DNA from: Eubacterium sp.
GTDB taxonomy: Bacteria > Bacillota > Clostridia > Peptostreptococcales > Anaerovoracaceae
Assembly (NCBI GenBank): GCA_017419895.1
Contig: JAFOKI010000041.1
Location: 1 to 5,748, forward strand
Length of the DNA: 5,748 nt
Direction of reading: 5' to 3'
Shown here: piece by piece, positions 1 to 5,237 of the stretch
Layout of the letters: each line of letters starts with the position of its first letter
Position numbering within the stretch: the first letter of the stretch is position 1
Notes under the pieces: generated by a model
What the model saw: only the letters and a program-made list of their open reading frames with translations
Databases searched by the model: none
Told to the model about the DNA's origin: nothing
Made by a program: the position numbers and the translations under genes

Positions 1-185
1 AGTCCGAGATATGTTTCTCCCTCCAGCGGGTCATCGCTCATTATCCCAACAAAGCCGTATTCCCTGCCGAACTTTTCGACGATCCCGGCAGCATAACTTC
101 GCGAACCGTGTAACACGATCCGATCGCCTTTATACAGCGCGAATTTTGCGTCAAAGTTTTCAAGTACGTATTCGAGTTCAGTCAT
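1..185 (-). CDS. N-terminal part of an unrecognised protein with a Rossmann-like opening (cut by left edge)
   Basis: Only the first 61 codons are present; the gene continues past the left edge. It starts at an ATG whose first base is position 185, and an in-frame TAA lies a few codons upstream, so no longer N-terminus with ATG is possible. The ribosome site is weak (CGGGAA directly before the start), which fits translation of a downstream operon gene. After a short helix (residues 1-19) comes a hydrophobic strand and turn, DRIVLHGSRSYA (residues 21-32), a helix, and a second strand, FVGIMSDDP (residues 47-55). This beta-turn-alpha-beta order resembles the nucleotide-binding-like opening found in front of some glycosyltransferase, methyltransferase or HAD-like domains. 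The catalytic part is missing, so no function is assigned. It follows the DUF2130 gene by 66 nt on the same strand and may be co-transcribed with it. Confidence is high that it is coding and low for the fold. Confidence 0.75.
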   Translation of the reverse strand, partial: MTELEYVLENFDAKFALYKGDRIVLHGSRSYAAGIVEKFGREYGFVGIMSDDPLEGETYLG

Positions 186-251
186 TTCCCGGTCGTTTTA
201 TCTGCGTCTGCCCGGCGTCTGTCAGGCGTTCAGGCTTAAGGTCAGCCTTGT

Positions 252-1562
252 TCAGTCATTCAGTTCGTCGAACATCGCCTTTACAGAAGGAGCGTTCTTG
301 GTCAGTTTCTTTATGCTCAGGTCATCAGCCTTATTATTTGCGAGACGCAGATTATTTTCAGATGAAAGGAGCGCCTCTTTCGTTTTCTGGAGATGATTTA
401 TGGTCTTGTCTATTTCGTCGATCGCAGCCTTGAATTTCTCGCTGGCAAGCCGGTAGTTTCTGGCGAAGCCTTCTTTGAAAGCGTTCATGTTCTCTTCAAA
501 ATGCAGTATGTCTACCTGCTGGTTCCTCACTATCGCGAGCTCCTGCCTGTATTTCAGGGAGTTCAGCGCGGCGTTCCTCAGAAGGCTTATGATCGGGATA
601 AAGAACTGAGGACGGATCACGTACATTTTTTCATACTTGTAAGAAACGTCCACTATCCCGCTGTTGTAGAGTTCGCTGTCTATCTCGAGGAGCGACACGA
701 GAACCGCGTATTCGCAGCCTTTCTCGCGGCGATCCTTGTCGAGTTCCTTGAAGAAATCCTCATTTTTGTGTTTGCTGGCGGTCTCGTCCTGCTCGTTTTT
801 CATTTCGAACATGATCGAGATGAATTCAGTTCCGTCTTCTGATTTCTCACGGAATATGAAGTCACCTTTGCTCCCGCTCCTCGCGTCATTGTCTTTTTCA
901 AAGTAGGCGTTCGGGAAAGCCGTCATCCTGATCTGGTTGAACTGGGTCAGGCAGTGCTGCTCAAGGCTTTCACCGACCATTTTTGTGGACTGGCGGGCTT
1001 TGAAGTCTTTATAGTAGTCGATCTGTTCGTCCTTAAGTCTGAGTTTCTCCTCATACTTTTCTTTCAAAGCCTTTTCGTTCAGTCTGCTCTCAGTCTCTTT
1101 ACCGTCGAGTTTGCCCTTAAGCTCAGTGATTTCCGTCACTTTTTCACTCAGTTCTTTTTCCTTCTCGCGGACTGTGTCGTTCAGCTCTTTTTCCTTCTCG
1201 CTGACGGCTTCCGCGACGGCGAGCTTTTTTTCCGTGTCAAATGACTCCAGCTGCGCTTTCAGGCGGCTGATCTCAAGTTCCTTGTCCGCGATGAGCGCTT
1301 CTTTTTTCGCGATTGCTTCAGCCTGTTCACGCTCTTTTTTCGCAAGCGCCTCGGCCTGTTCGCGTTCTTTTTCCATGCGCGCGATAGTGAGATCGTTCTC
1401 GCGGCTTTGTTCGAGTTCCTTCTCCCTGCGCTCCAGTTCGTTCTTTCTGCGCTCGAGCTCCTTCTCGAATTCTTTGTCCCGTACCTGCTGCGCTATCTGT
1501 GCATATCCGGTCTCGTCGACCTGGAATACTGTGCCGCAGTTCGGACATCTGATCTCCTGCAT
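252..1562 (-). CDS. DUF2130 family coiled-coil protein with PD-(D/E)XK-like core
   Basis: The protein has 436 residues. It opens with a CPNCG knuckle (C6, C9) typical of DUF2130 proteins, which are often labelled coiled-coil or DNA-repair ATPase-like without direct proof. Residues about 25-190 are almost continuous charged heptads rich in E, K and R, predicting a long coiled coil. From about 190 a compact domain follows: a helix with VGESLEQH (196-203), then GDFIF (233-237), then ISIMFEMKNE (248-257). The order Glu-helix, D234, E253-x-K255 matches the PD-(D/E)XK nuclease pattern. The C-terminal 330-400 region is again helical. I chose the ATG at 1562, not the in-frame start at 1625, because family members begin at the CPNCG segment and a perfect AGGAGG lies 4 nt before it; the extra 21 residues are low complexity and unlike the family. 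No membrane segment or Walker motif is seen. Family assignment is by recognition; nuclease activity is inference. It may be intracellular and DNA linked. Confidence 0.9.
   Translation of the reverse strand: MQEIRCPNCGTVFQVDETGYAQIAQQVRDKEFEKELERRKNELERREKELEQSRENDLTIARMEKEREQAEALAKKEREQAEAIAKKEALIADKELEISRLKAQLESFDTEKKLAVAEAVSEKEKELNDTVREKEKELSEKVTEITELKGKLDGKETESRLNEKALKEKYEEKLRLKDEQIDYYKDFKARQSTKMVGESLEQHCLTQFNQIRMTAFPNAYFEKDNDARSGSKGDFIFREKSEDGTEFISIMFEMKNEQDETASKHKNEDFFKELDKDRREKGCEYAVLVSLLEIDSELYNSGIVDVSYKYEKMYVIRPQFFIPIISLLRNAALNSLKYRQELAIVRNQQVDILHFEENMNAFKEGFARNYRLASEKFKAAIDEIDKTINHLQKTKEALLSSENNLRLANNKADDLSIKKLTKNAPSVKAMFDELND
1308..1373 (-). repeat. Two tandem 33-bp units inside the coiled-coil coding region
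   Basis: Positions 1308-1340 and 1341-1373 are imperfect copies of one 33-bp unit. Each encodes 11 residues of the form KEREQAEA(L/I)AK, at about residues 65-88 of the DUF2130 protein. An 11-residue (hendecad) period is compatible with a coiled coil, so in-frame duplication can lengthen the rod without breaking it. The copies differ at several, mostly silent, positions, so the duplication is not recent. Confidence 0.8.
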
Positions 1563-1566
1563 ATTC

Positions 1567-1572
1567 CCTCCT
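1567..1572 (-). promoter_or_regulatory. Ribosome binding site deciding the DUF2130 start
   Basis: The minus strand reads AGGAGG here, four bases before the ATG at 1562. This is a full match to the anti-Shine-Dalgarno sequence and is the main reason for placing the start here rather than at the in-frame ATG at 1625. Confidence 0.85.
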
Positions 1573-1608
1573 ATTGAACAGGGTCCGCAGCCGCCTCCGC
1601 GAGTGCCC

Positions 1609-1631
1609 CGGTTTGATTTCCACAAAAACCG
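1609..1631 (-). other. Small inverted repeat in the DUF2130 leader
   Basis: CGGTTT at 1609-1614 and AAACCG at 1626-1631 form a 6-bp stem with an 11-nt loop in the predicted untranslated leader of the DUF2130 mRNA. It lies roughly 40-70 nt before the start codon and has no U-tract after it on the minus strand, so it is not a typical terminator. It may be chance. Confidence 0.25.
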
Positions 1632-1649
1632 ATAACAACCAATTTTATT

Positions 1650-1678
1650 ATTCTATGATATATGCGCGAACTTTACAA
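1650..1678 (-). promoter_or_regulatory. Candidate promoter for the DUF2130 gene
   Basis: On the minus strand TTGTAA (1673-1678) and TAGAAT (1650-1655) are separated by 17 bp, matching the sigma-A layout at 4 of 6 and 5 of 6 positions. Transcription would start near 1643 and give a leader of about 80 nt. A perfect TATAAT also occurs on this strand at 1691-1696, but its best -35 (TTCACA, 1711-1716) is only 14 bp away. Either could be the true one. Confidence 0.35.
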
Positions 1679-1735
1679 CCCGGCGCATCGATTATACAGT
1701 ATGTTTTATTTGTGAAATCGGATGGTTTTCTACGC

Positions 1736-1765
1736 TTGCGCCGTTCCCGATATATATGGTAAAGT
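1736..1765 (+). promoter_or_regulatory. Candidate extended -10 promoter for the glycosyltransferase gene
   Basis: TTGCGC at 1736-1741 is followed after 18 bp by TAAAGT (1760-1765), preceded directly by TGG, giving an extended -10 (TGN plus hexamer). The hexamer matches the consensus at 4 of 6 positions. Transcription would start near 1772, about 45 nt before the GTG start codon. The same -35, spacing and TGN element recur at 4513-4542. Confidence 0.4.
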
Positions 1766-1793
1766 GTTAACGGCCTTAACGCTGTCTTAACAC
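1764..1793 (+). promoter_or_regulatory. Cluster of TTAAC sites and inverted repeat at the glycosyltransferase promoter
   Basis: Three TTAAC sequences start at 1767, 1776 and 1787, overlapping and following the proposed -10. The last two form TTAACG-N5-TTAACA with an 11-bp period, close to one helical turn. The outer bases also form an inverted repeat, GTGTTAA (1764-1770) and TTAACAC (1787-1793), 16 bp apart. The position over the start point fits a repressor or response-regulator site. TTAACA-type 11-bp repeats recall PhoP boxes of Bacillus, but the first spacing (9 bp) does not fit and the placement is downstream of the -10. The regulator is unknown. Confidence 0.4.
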
Positions 1794-1804
1794 AGGGAAT
1801 ATCC

Positions 1805-1819
1805 AGGGGTATATTAGTG
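1805..1819 (+). promoter_or_regulatory. Ribosome binding site and GTG start of the glycosyltransferase
   Basis: AGGGG at 1805-1809 lies 7 nt before a GTG at 1817. No ATG in this frame occurs before the catalytic domain, and the N-terminal membrane helix begins right after this GTG, so GTG is the best start. A TATATT at 1810-1815 resembles a -10 but lies too close to the start codon. Confidence 0.7.
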
Positions 1820-3049
1820 ATCCATTCCTATCACATCTACATAATTCTCCAGTTGATTGCCGCCTTCGTGCTTGGCGGCGCGTTTTTCTCGTGCATCTGC
1901 GCTCTGGCAGCGCCTCTTAAGACCCTTCCGCCGGCGAAAAACACTGCCCGGTTTGCGATCCTCATTCCCGCCAGGAACGAAGCCTCCGTCATCGGGAACC
2001 TTATCGACAGTCTGTGTAAACAGAATTATCCAAAAGACGCGTTTGAGGTATACGTTCTCGCAAATGGCTGCACGGATGAAACTCCTGTGATTTCCGAAGC
2101 GCGCGGCGCATCGGTCATGGTATGCGAAGGCAAATTCCGCGGAAAAGGTGATGTGCTGAGTTATGCTTTTGACAGATTCGCTGAAAACAAAGCCGCCGAT
2201 TTTGACGCGTACATCATATTCGATGCCGACAATGTGGTTGATCCGGAGTTCCTTTCCGCAATGAACCGCGCCGTCCAGACCGGGATGACAGTCTGTCAAG
2301 GCAGAAGGACCGGCAAAAATACTTACGACAATACCTTCAGCCGGATCTACGAGCTCTATTATACGATGCTTAACATCTACTATAACCATGTCCAGAATAC
2401 AAAAAACTGCTCCGCCATCATCAACGGGACAGGCTGGATGATCAGAAAAGACTTTATCGACAAGCACGGATTTTCCAGCGTTACGCTTACGGAAGACATT
2501 GAGATCACGGCGCTTGTGGATCTTCTGGACGAAAGGGTGCATTTTGTTCCTTCCGCGGTCACATACGACGAATACCCGAATGACATCCGGACCATATGCA
2601 GGCAGTTTCACAGATGGGTGTTCGGCCAGGTCCAGTGCATGCGCGCATACGCGCTTAAAATCATAAAAAAAATCCTGAAAGACCGGAGCTTCGCCTGCAT
2701 CGGCACTCTCGGAACGCTCATTCTTCCGATATTTTTTACGCTTATGGTGATACTTCTGGTGTGGACTATATTCATGCCTGCAGGCTATCCGCCGGTTCTC
2801 AGAACGATCCGCGCGTTTTTCCCGCTTATAATCCTGGCCGTGTATGCTGCCCTGTCGATATTCATGGCTTTCAGTGTCAGAAAAATCGGTTCGAGCCCGA
2901 AACGTTTTGGTGCCGCGCTGGCTTTCTATCCGCTTTTCATGTGTATCCTGTTCCCATTCTCGGTCGAGTGCCTGTTCCGCAGGAATCTCGTATGGAAACC
3001 CATCACTCACGACAGAGATGTTAAGATCGACGATCTGACCGACCGTTGA
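1817..3049 (+). CDS. Membrane-bound family 2 glycosyltransferase
   Basis: This 410-residue protein has one N-terminal membrane helix (about 7-30), a cytoplasmic GT-A domain and about three C-terminal helices (about 293-320, 333-352, 366-385). The catalytic motifs are in order: ILIPARNE (48-55), NGCTDE (83-88), the DAD metal and nucleotide-sugar site (136-138), NGTG (203-206), TEDIE (225-229) with the likely base, and QFHRW (263-267), the Q-x-x-R-W motif of processive beta-glycosyltransferases such as cellulose, chitin and poly-GlcNAc synthases. It should transfer sugar from a nucleotide sugar to a lipid or growing polymer at the inner membrane face. The exact sugar and acceptor cannot be read from sequence. 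No PilZ domain is present and no polysaccharide export gene is nearby, so it seems to stand alone, with its own promoter and terminator. Tandem stops TGA-TAA end it. A role in glycolipid or cell-surface glycan synthesis is inference. Confidence 0.9.
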   Translation: MIHSYHIYIILQLIAAFVLGGAFFSCICALAAPLKTLPPAKNTARFAILIPARNEASVIGNLIDSLCKQNYPKDAFEVYVLANGCTDETPVISEARGASVMVCEGKFRGKGDVLSYAFDRFAENKAADFDAYIIFDADNVVDPEFLSAMNRAVQTGMTVCQGRRTGKNTYDNTFSRIYELYYTMLNIYYNHVQNTKNCSAIINGTGWMIRKDFIDKHGFSSVTLTEDIEITALVDLLDERVHFVPSAVTYDEYPNDIRTICRQFHRWVFGQVQCMRAYALKIIKKILKDRSFACIGTLGTLILPIFFTLMVILLVWTIFMPAGYPPVLRTIRAFFPLIILAVYAALSIFMAFSVRKIGSSPKRFGAALAFYPLFMCILFPFSVECLFRRNLVWKPITHDRDVKIDDLTDR

Positions 3050-3089
3050 TAAGCAGTTTGGTAAAATTTGAACACCTGCATATACGAAC

Positions 3090-3117
3090 AAAGCGCCGGT
3101 ATCATCCGGCGCTTTTT
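3090..3117 (+). terminator. Rho-independent terminator of the glycosyltransferase gene, overlapping the MFS 3' end
   Basis: AAAGCGCCGG (3090-3099) pairs perfectly with CCGGCGCTTT (3106-3115) around a 6-nt loop, followed by a T-rich run. It lies 40 nt after the glycosyltransferase stop. On the minus strand the tract after the stem is CTTTGTTCG, so it may also weakly end MFS transcription. The MFS stop codon (3102-3104) lies in the loop. Confidence 0.9.
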
Positions 3118-4346
3118 CTGTTTTTCCTGAATAGCATTACAAACAGCACAGTGACCGCTATCGATACAACGATCATCAGCCTTAAACACGGAATGTAACT
3201 TCCTGTCGCATCGAACAAAGCATTTGCGACCGGCGGACCTATCGCGTTTCCGATCAGTACCGCTGCAGTGAATATCCCGGCGACCATTGGGTAAGCGCCT
3301 TCTCCGAATATCTCTAAAGCGACCAGCGGTATTCCGACAGTCGAAATATGGTTCCCCAATTCATAGATGATTATACCCGGAACTGCGAGCCAGCTTGCTG
3401 TCCCGGCGAACGAGTCGATCAGATATCCGACGATCTGGAGAACACATGACGCGATGATCACAGGTGGTATCCCGATCTTGTCGGCTGCTCTGCCCGCAAT
3501 TATTTTGCTGAGCATCAGCACCGCCGTAGCGAGCGATACCATAAGCGCGGAGTTTGATTCACCGAATCCCAACTCAACCGAAAACGAGTAATTGGTCGTA
3601 TTGAGAACGATACCCGTGACTCCCATTAGCAGTATACCGAGCGCGATAAGCCAGGTGCGGCAGTCTTTCATATATTCGGTTGTAGAACTGTGGATGCCTG
3701 TCTTTACCGGAGATTTCACCGTCTCCGGCTCTGCGCCTGCCCGGGCTGCGATAAGCTCATCAGCAGGCACAGCCTTCCGGATCACCAGGAATATCGCGGC
3801 AAACATCGCAACGAAAACCAGCGCGGCAAGTATCCTGTACGAGACCCGCCAGCCCCACATCTCGATTATTCTGGAGTAAACCGGCGTGAAAACCATCGCG
3901 CCGAAACCGCTTCCGGACAACGCCAGCCCCAGCGAACTCCCGTCGGATTCACCGCAGTACCTCCCAACCAGAAGTGATATGCCCATGCCGCCAAAAGCCA
4001 CCGTGCAGAACCCGAGCACAAAAGACGTTATATAGAAATGATAGATATTTGTCGCGTAAGAATATGCCAGAAAACATCCGCAGGCAAGGATCGTTGCGAA
4101 TGACATGAGCGGAACCACGGGCAGCTTGCGGAAAAGCTTGCTGTAGAACATCGAACAGATGATGCTCGCAATGAAATTGATCGTGGTATGGAACGAAAAT
4201 GTCGCTCTGGGTATACCGAACTCCTCCGAGACCGGAATTATATAAATTGATGCTATGGTAAAAATGAATGCGAAAACAAGTGTCGCAATCAGAAATCCAA
4301 CCCACGCAATCTTTCTGTTAACTCTGCTGTTGCCAATGGCTGCCAT
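3102..4346 (-). CDS. MFS transporter, 12 membrane helices
   Basis: This 414-residue protein has two blocks of about six hydrophobic helices joined by a hydrophilic loop (about 191-228), the usual layout and length of the major facilitator superfamily. The second half has GRAADKIG (285-292), a form of the loop 2-3 motif A (G-x-x-x-D-R/K-x-G). The first half has the equivalent SKLFRKLP (69-76), with the acidic residue missing. A glycine-rich stretch, LSGSGFGAMVFTP (143-155), corresponds to helix 5 motif C. The layout resembles carriers of monocarboxylates or other small organic anions, but the substrate cannot be fixed. The ATG at 4346 has AGGG 7 nt upstream on the minus strand. It is convergent with the glycosyltransferase and divergent from the nitroreductase-kinase operon. 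A promoter with a perfect TATAAT and a palindromic site at the start point suggest regulated expression. Confidence 0.9.
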   Translation of the reverse strand: MAAIGNSRVNRKIAWVGFLIATLVFAFIFTIASIYIIPVSEEFGIPRATFSFHTTINFIASIICSMFYSKLFRKLPVVPLMSFATILACGCFLAYSYATNIYHFYITSFVLGFCTVAFGGMGISLLVGRYCGESDGSSLGLALSGSGFGAMVFTPVYSRIIEMWGWRVSYRILAALVFVAMFAAIFLVIRKAVPADELIAARAGAEPETVKSPVKTGIHSSTTEYMKDCRTWLIALGILLMGVTGIVLNTTNYSFSVELGFGESNSALMVSLATAVLMLSKIIAGRAADKIGIPPVIIASCVLQIVGYLIDSFAGTASWLAVPGIIIYELGNHISTVGIPLVALEIFGEGAYPMVAGIFTAAVLIGNAIGPPVANALFDATGSYIPCLRLMIVVSIAVTVLFVMLFRKNRKSAG

Positions 4347-4362
4347 GATGAAACCCTCTCCC

Positions 4363-4376
4363 CTTTGTTAACAAAG
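4363..4376. promoter_or_regulatory. 14-bp perfect palindrome at the MFS transcription start
   Basis: CTTTGTTAACAAAG is identical to its own reverse complement. It begins 2 bp downstream of the minus-strand -10 hexamer, covers the expected start point near 4372, and ends just before the ribosome site. This position is typical of a repressor operator. Its core GTTAAC also occurs at the glycosyltransferase promoter (1766-1771). Confidence 0.55.
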
Positions 4377-4378
4377 TT

Positions 4379-4387
4379 ATTATACCA
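4379..4387 (-). promoter_or_regulatory. Extended -10 promoter for the MFS gene
   Basis: The minus strand reads TGGTATAAT, a consensus -10 hexamer (4379-4384) with the TGN extension (4385-4387). The -35 is poor: the best choices are TTTAAG at 16 bp or TTTTAA at 17 bp, at 4401-4407. Promoters with an extended -10 often tolerate this. The leader would be about 25 nt. Confidence 0.7.
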
Positions 4388-4392
4388 TTTGG

Positions 4393-4536
4393 GAGATTCA
4401 CTTAAAAGATAAGGTCGAATCATCCATGCTCCAGCCCGATGTGATCCTTATCTGTGACCGCGAGTATTACGACAGGCTTTTCGACACCAAACGGAAGGAC
4501 ACGCCTTTTTCCTTGCGCCTCCTGCTATGCGCGTGA
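4393..4536 (+). pseudogene. Coding-like remnant, possibly from a Uma2 (DUF820) gene
   Basis: The frame is open from 4372 to a TGA at 4534-4536, with one ATG at 4426. The translated stretch contains MLQPDVILICDRE (from 4426), preceded by EIHLKDKVESS. The pattern (V/L)QPD-hydrophobic-CD closely resembles the catalytic Pro-Asp strand of Uma2/DUF820 proteins, which belong to the PD-(D/E)XK superfamily. The expected N-terminal helices are absent, the following family motif (a GAPD-like turn) is not visible, and no ribosome site precedes the ATG. It therefore looks like a decayed internal fragment between two intact genes. It may instead be a chance open stretch or a 36-residue orphan. The match is from memory and unverified. 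Confidence 0.35.
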
Positions 4537-4542
4537 TATCAT
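4513..4542 (+). promoter_or_regulatory. Candidate extended -10 promoter for the nitroreductase-kinase operon
   Basis: TTGCGC (4513-4518) is followed after 18 bp by TATCAT (4537-4542; 5 of 6 to consensus), preceded directly by TGA (4534-4536) as extended -10. Transcription would start near 4549, giving a leader of about 77 nt. An AT-rich run (4546-4567) follows. A TATAAG at 4548-4553 is an alternative -10 without a clear -35. Confidence 0.45.
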
Positions 4543-4625
4543 ATCAATATAAGGTATATATATCCGATTTCAGCGGAACTGCCGTTTATCATTAATACCA
4601 TTGTTTGGAGAAAGGAAGAACCGCC

Positions 4626-5201
4626 ATGAATATGAAAGAACTCGTGACCGGCTGCAGGACATACAGGAAATTCCTCCAGGAACCTATACCCCGGGAAACA
4701 CTTGTCGAGATGATCGAAAACGTCAGGATCGTCAACAGCGCAAGGAACGCCCAGCCGCTTCATTACACTGTTGCAGCCAAGCGGGAAGATATCGAAGCGA
4801 TAATGCCGCTTACGATGTGGGCAGGCGCGATTCCAAACGGCCTCGGAAGGCCGAAAGAAGACGAATATCCCGTCGCGTTCATCTTCATCTCCAAGATTGC
4901 TGACGGCAATTCGTGGAGCGACGTGGATCTCGGCATAGCCGCAGATACACTTTGTAAGGACGCCTGGTTAAGAGGCTACGGAAGCGCTATGCTCGGCGCG
5001 ATCAACGGACCGAAGATCGCGGAATATGTCGGACTGAAAGAAGGATACGAGCTCAAGCTTGCGATCGCTCTCGGAAAACCTGCTATCAAGAGCACTGTCG
5101 TTGACGTCAAGGAAGACGGATCGCTCACATATTATGTGGATGAAGACTTCAATTATTACGTACCCAAGCGTCCGTTTGAAGAAATCGTTGACTTTATCTG
5201 A
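4626..5201 (+). CDS. Nitroreductase-family flavoprotein
   Basis: This 191-residue protein has the length and motifs of the small FMN-dependent nitroreductase family, whose members act as dimers and use NAD(P)H to reduce nitro compounds, quinones, enones or related substrates. CRTYRKF (10-16) supplies the arginines that usually hold the FMN phosphate. NAQPLHY (41-47) is the conserved N-x-Q-P flavin contact. The helix DLGIAADTLCKDAWLRGYGS (101-120) matches the D-x-G-x-A-x(n)-G-x-G region, and LGKPA (149-153) is the late family turn. The physiological substrate cannot be told. I chose the ATG at 4626 because AAAGGAAG (4611-4618) stands 7 nt before it; an in-frame TTG at 4605 overlaps this ribosome site and is unlikely. 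The kinase gene follows after 36 nt on the same strand, indicating an operon. Confidence 0.9.
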   Translation: MNMKELVTGCRTYRKFLQEPIPRETLVEMIENVRIVNSARNAQPLHYTVAAKREDIEAIMPLTMWAGAIPNGLGRPKEDEYPVAFIFISKIADGNSWSDVDLGIAADTLCKDAWLRGYGSAMLGAINGPKIAEYVGLKEGYELKLAIALGKPAIKSTVVDVKEDGSLTYYVDEDFNYYVPKRPFEEIVDFI

Positions 5202-5225
5202 ACCGGGAATTAAGACCGCGAAAAC

Positions 5226-5231
5226 AGGAGG
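5226..5231 (+). promoter_or_regulatory. Ribosome binding site of the sugar-acid kinase gene
   Basis: AGGAGG lies 6 nt before the ATG at 5238 and within the 36-nt gap after the nitroreductase stop. No terminator-like hairpin occurs in the gap, supporting co-transcription. Confidence 0.85.
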
Positions 5232-5237
5232 CAGATC

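Noticed and set aside
1563..1625. A 21-residue N-terminal extension of the DUF2130 protein from an ATG at 1625
   Set aside because: It is glycine- and arginine-rich and unlike family N-termini, which begin at the CPNCG segment. The AGGAGG just before the ATG at 1562 fixes the internal start.
1111..1635. Long plus-strand frames opposite the DUF2130 gene, rich in Ser and Phe
   Set aside because: They are the reverse complement of a Glu/Lys-rich coiled coil, which gives Ser/Phe runs in the antisense frames. No ribosome site or family match.
1814..3091. A 425-codon open frame on the minus strand covering the whole glycosyltransferase gene
   Set aside because: It mirrors the glycosyltransferase gene almost exactly, reads as basic, low-hydrophobicity sequence with no recognisable motif, has no good ribosome site, and would start in the terminator. 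It is an antisense shadow of a real gene with strong motifs.
4363..4376. Rex redox-repressor operator
   Set aside because: The Clostridial Rex site as I recall it is TTGTTAA-N4-TTAACAA. Here the two halves overlap with no spacer, and at the glycosyltransferase promoter the spacer is 5 and the outer bases differ. The half-site likeness alone is not enough.
4605..4625. TTG start for the nitroreductase at 4605
   Set aside because: The extension MEKGRTA is simply the translated ribosome binding site (GGAGAAAGGAAG). The ATG at 4626 is correctly spaced from that site and matches the family N-terminus.
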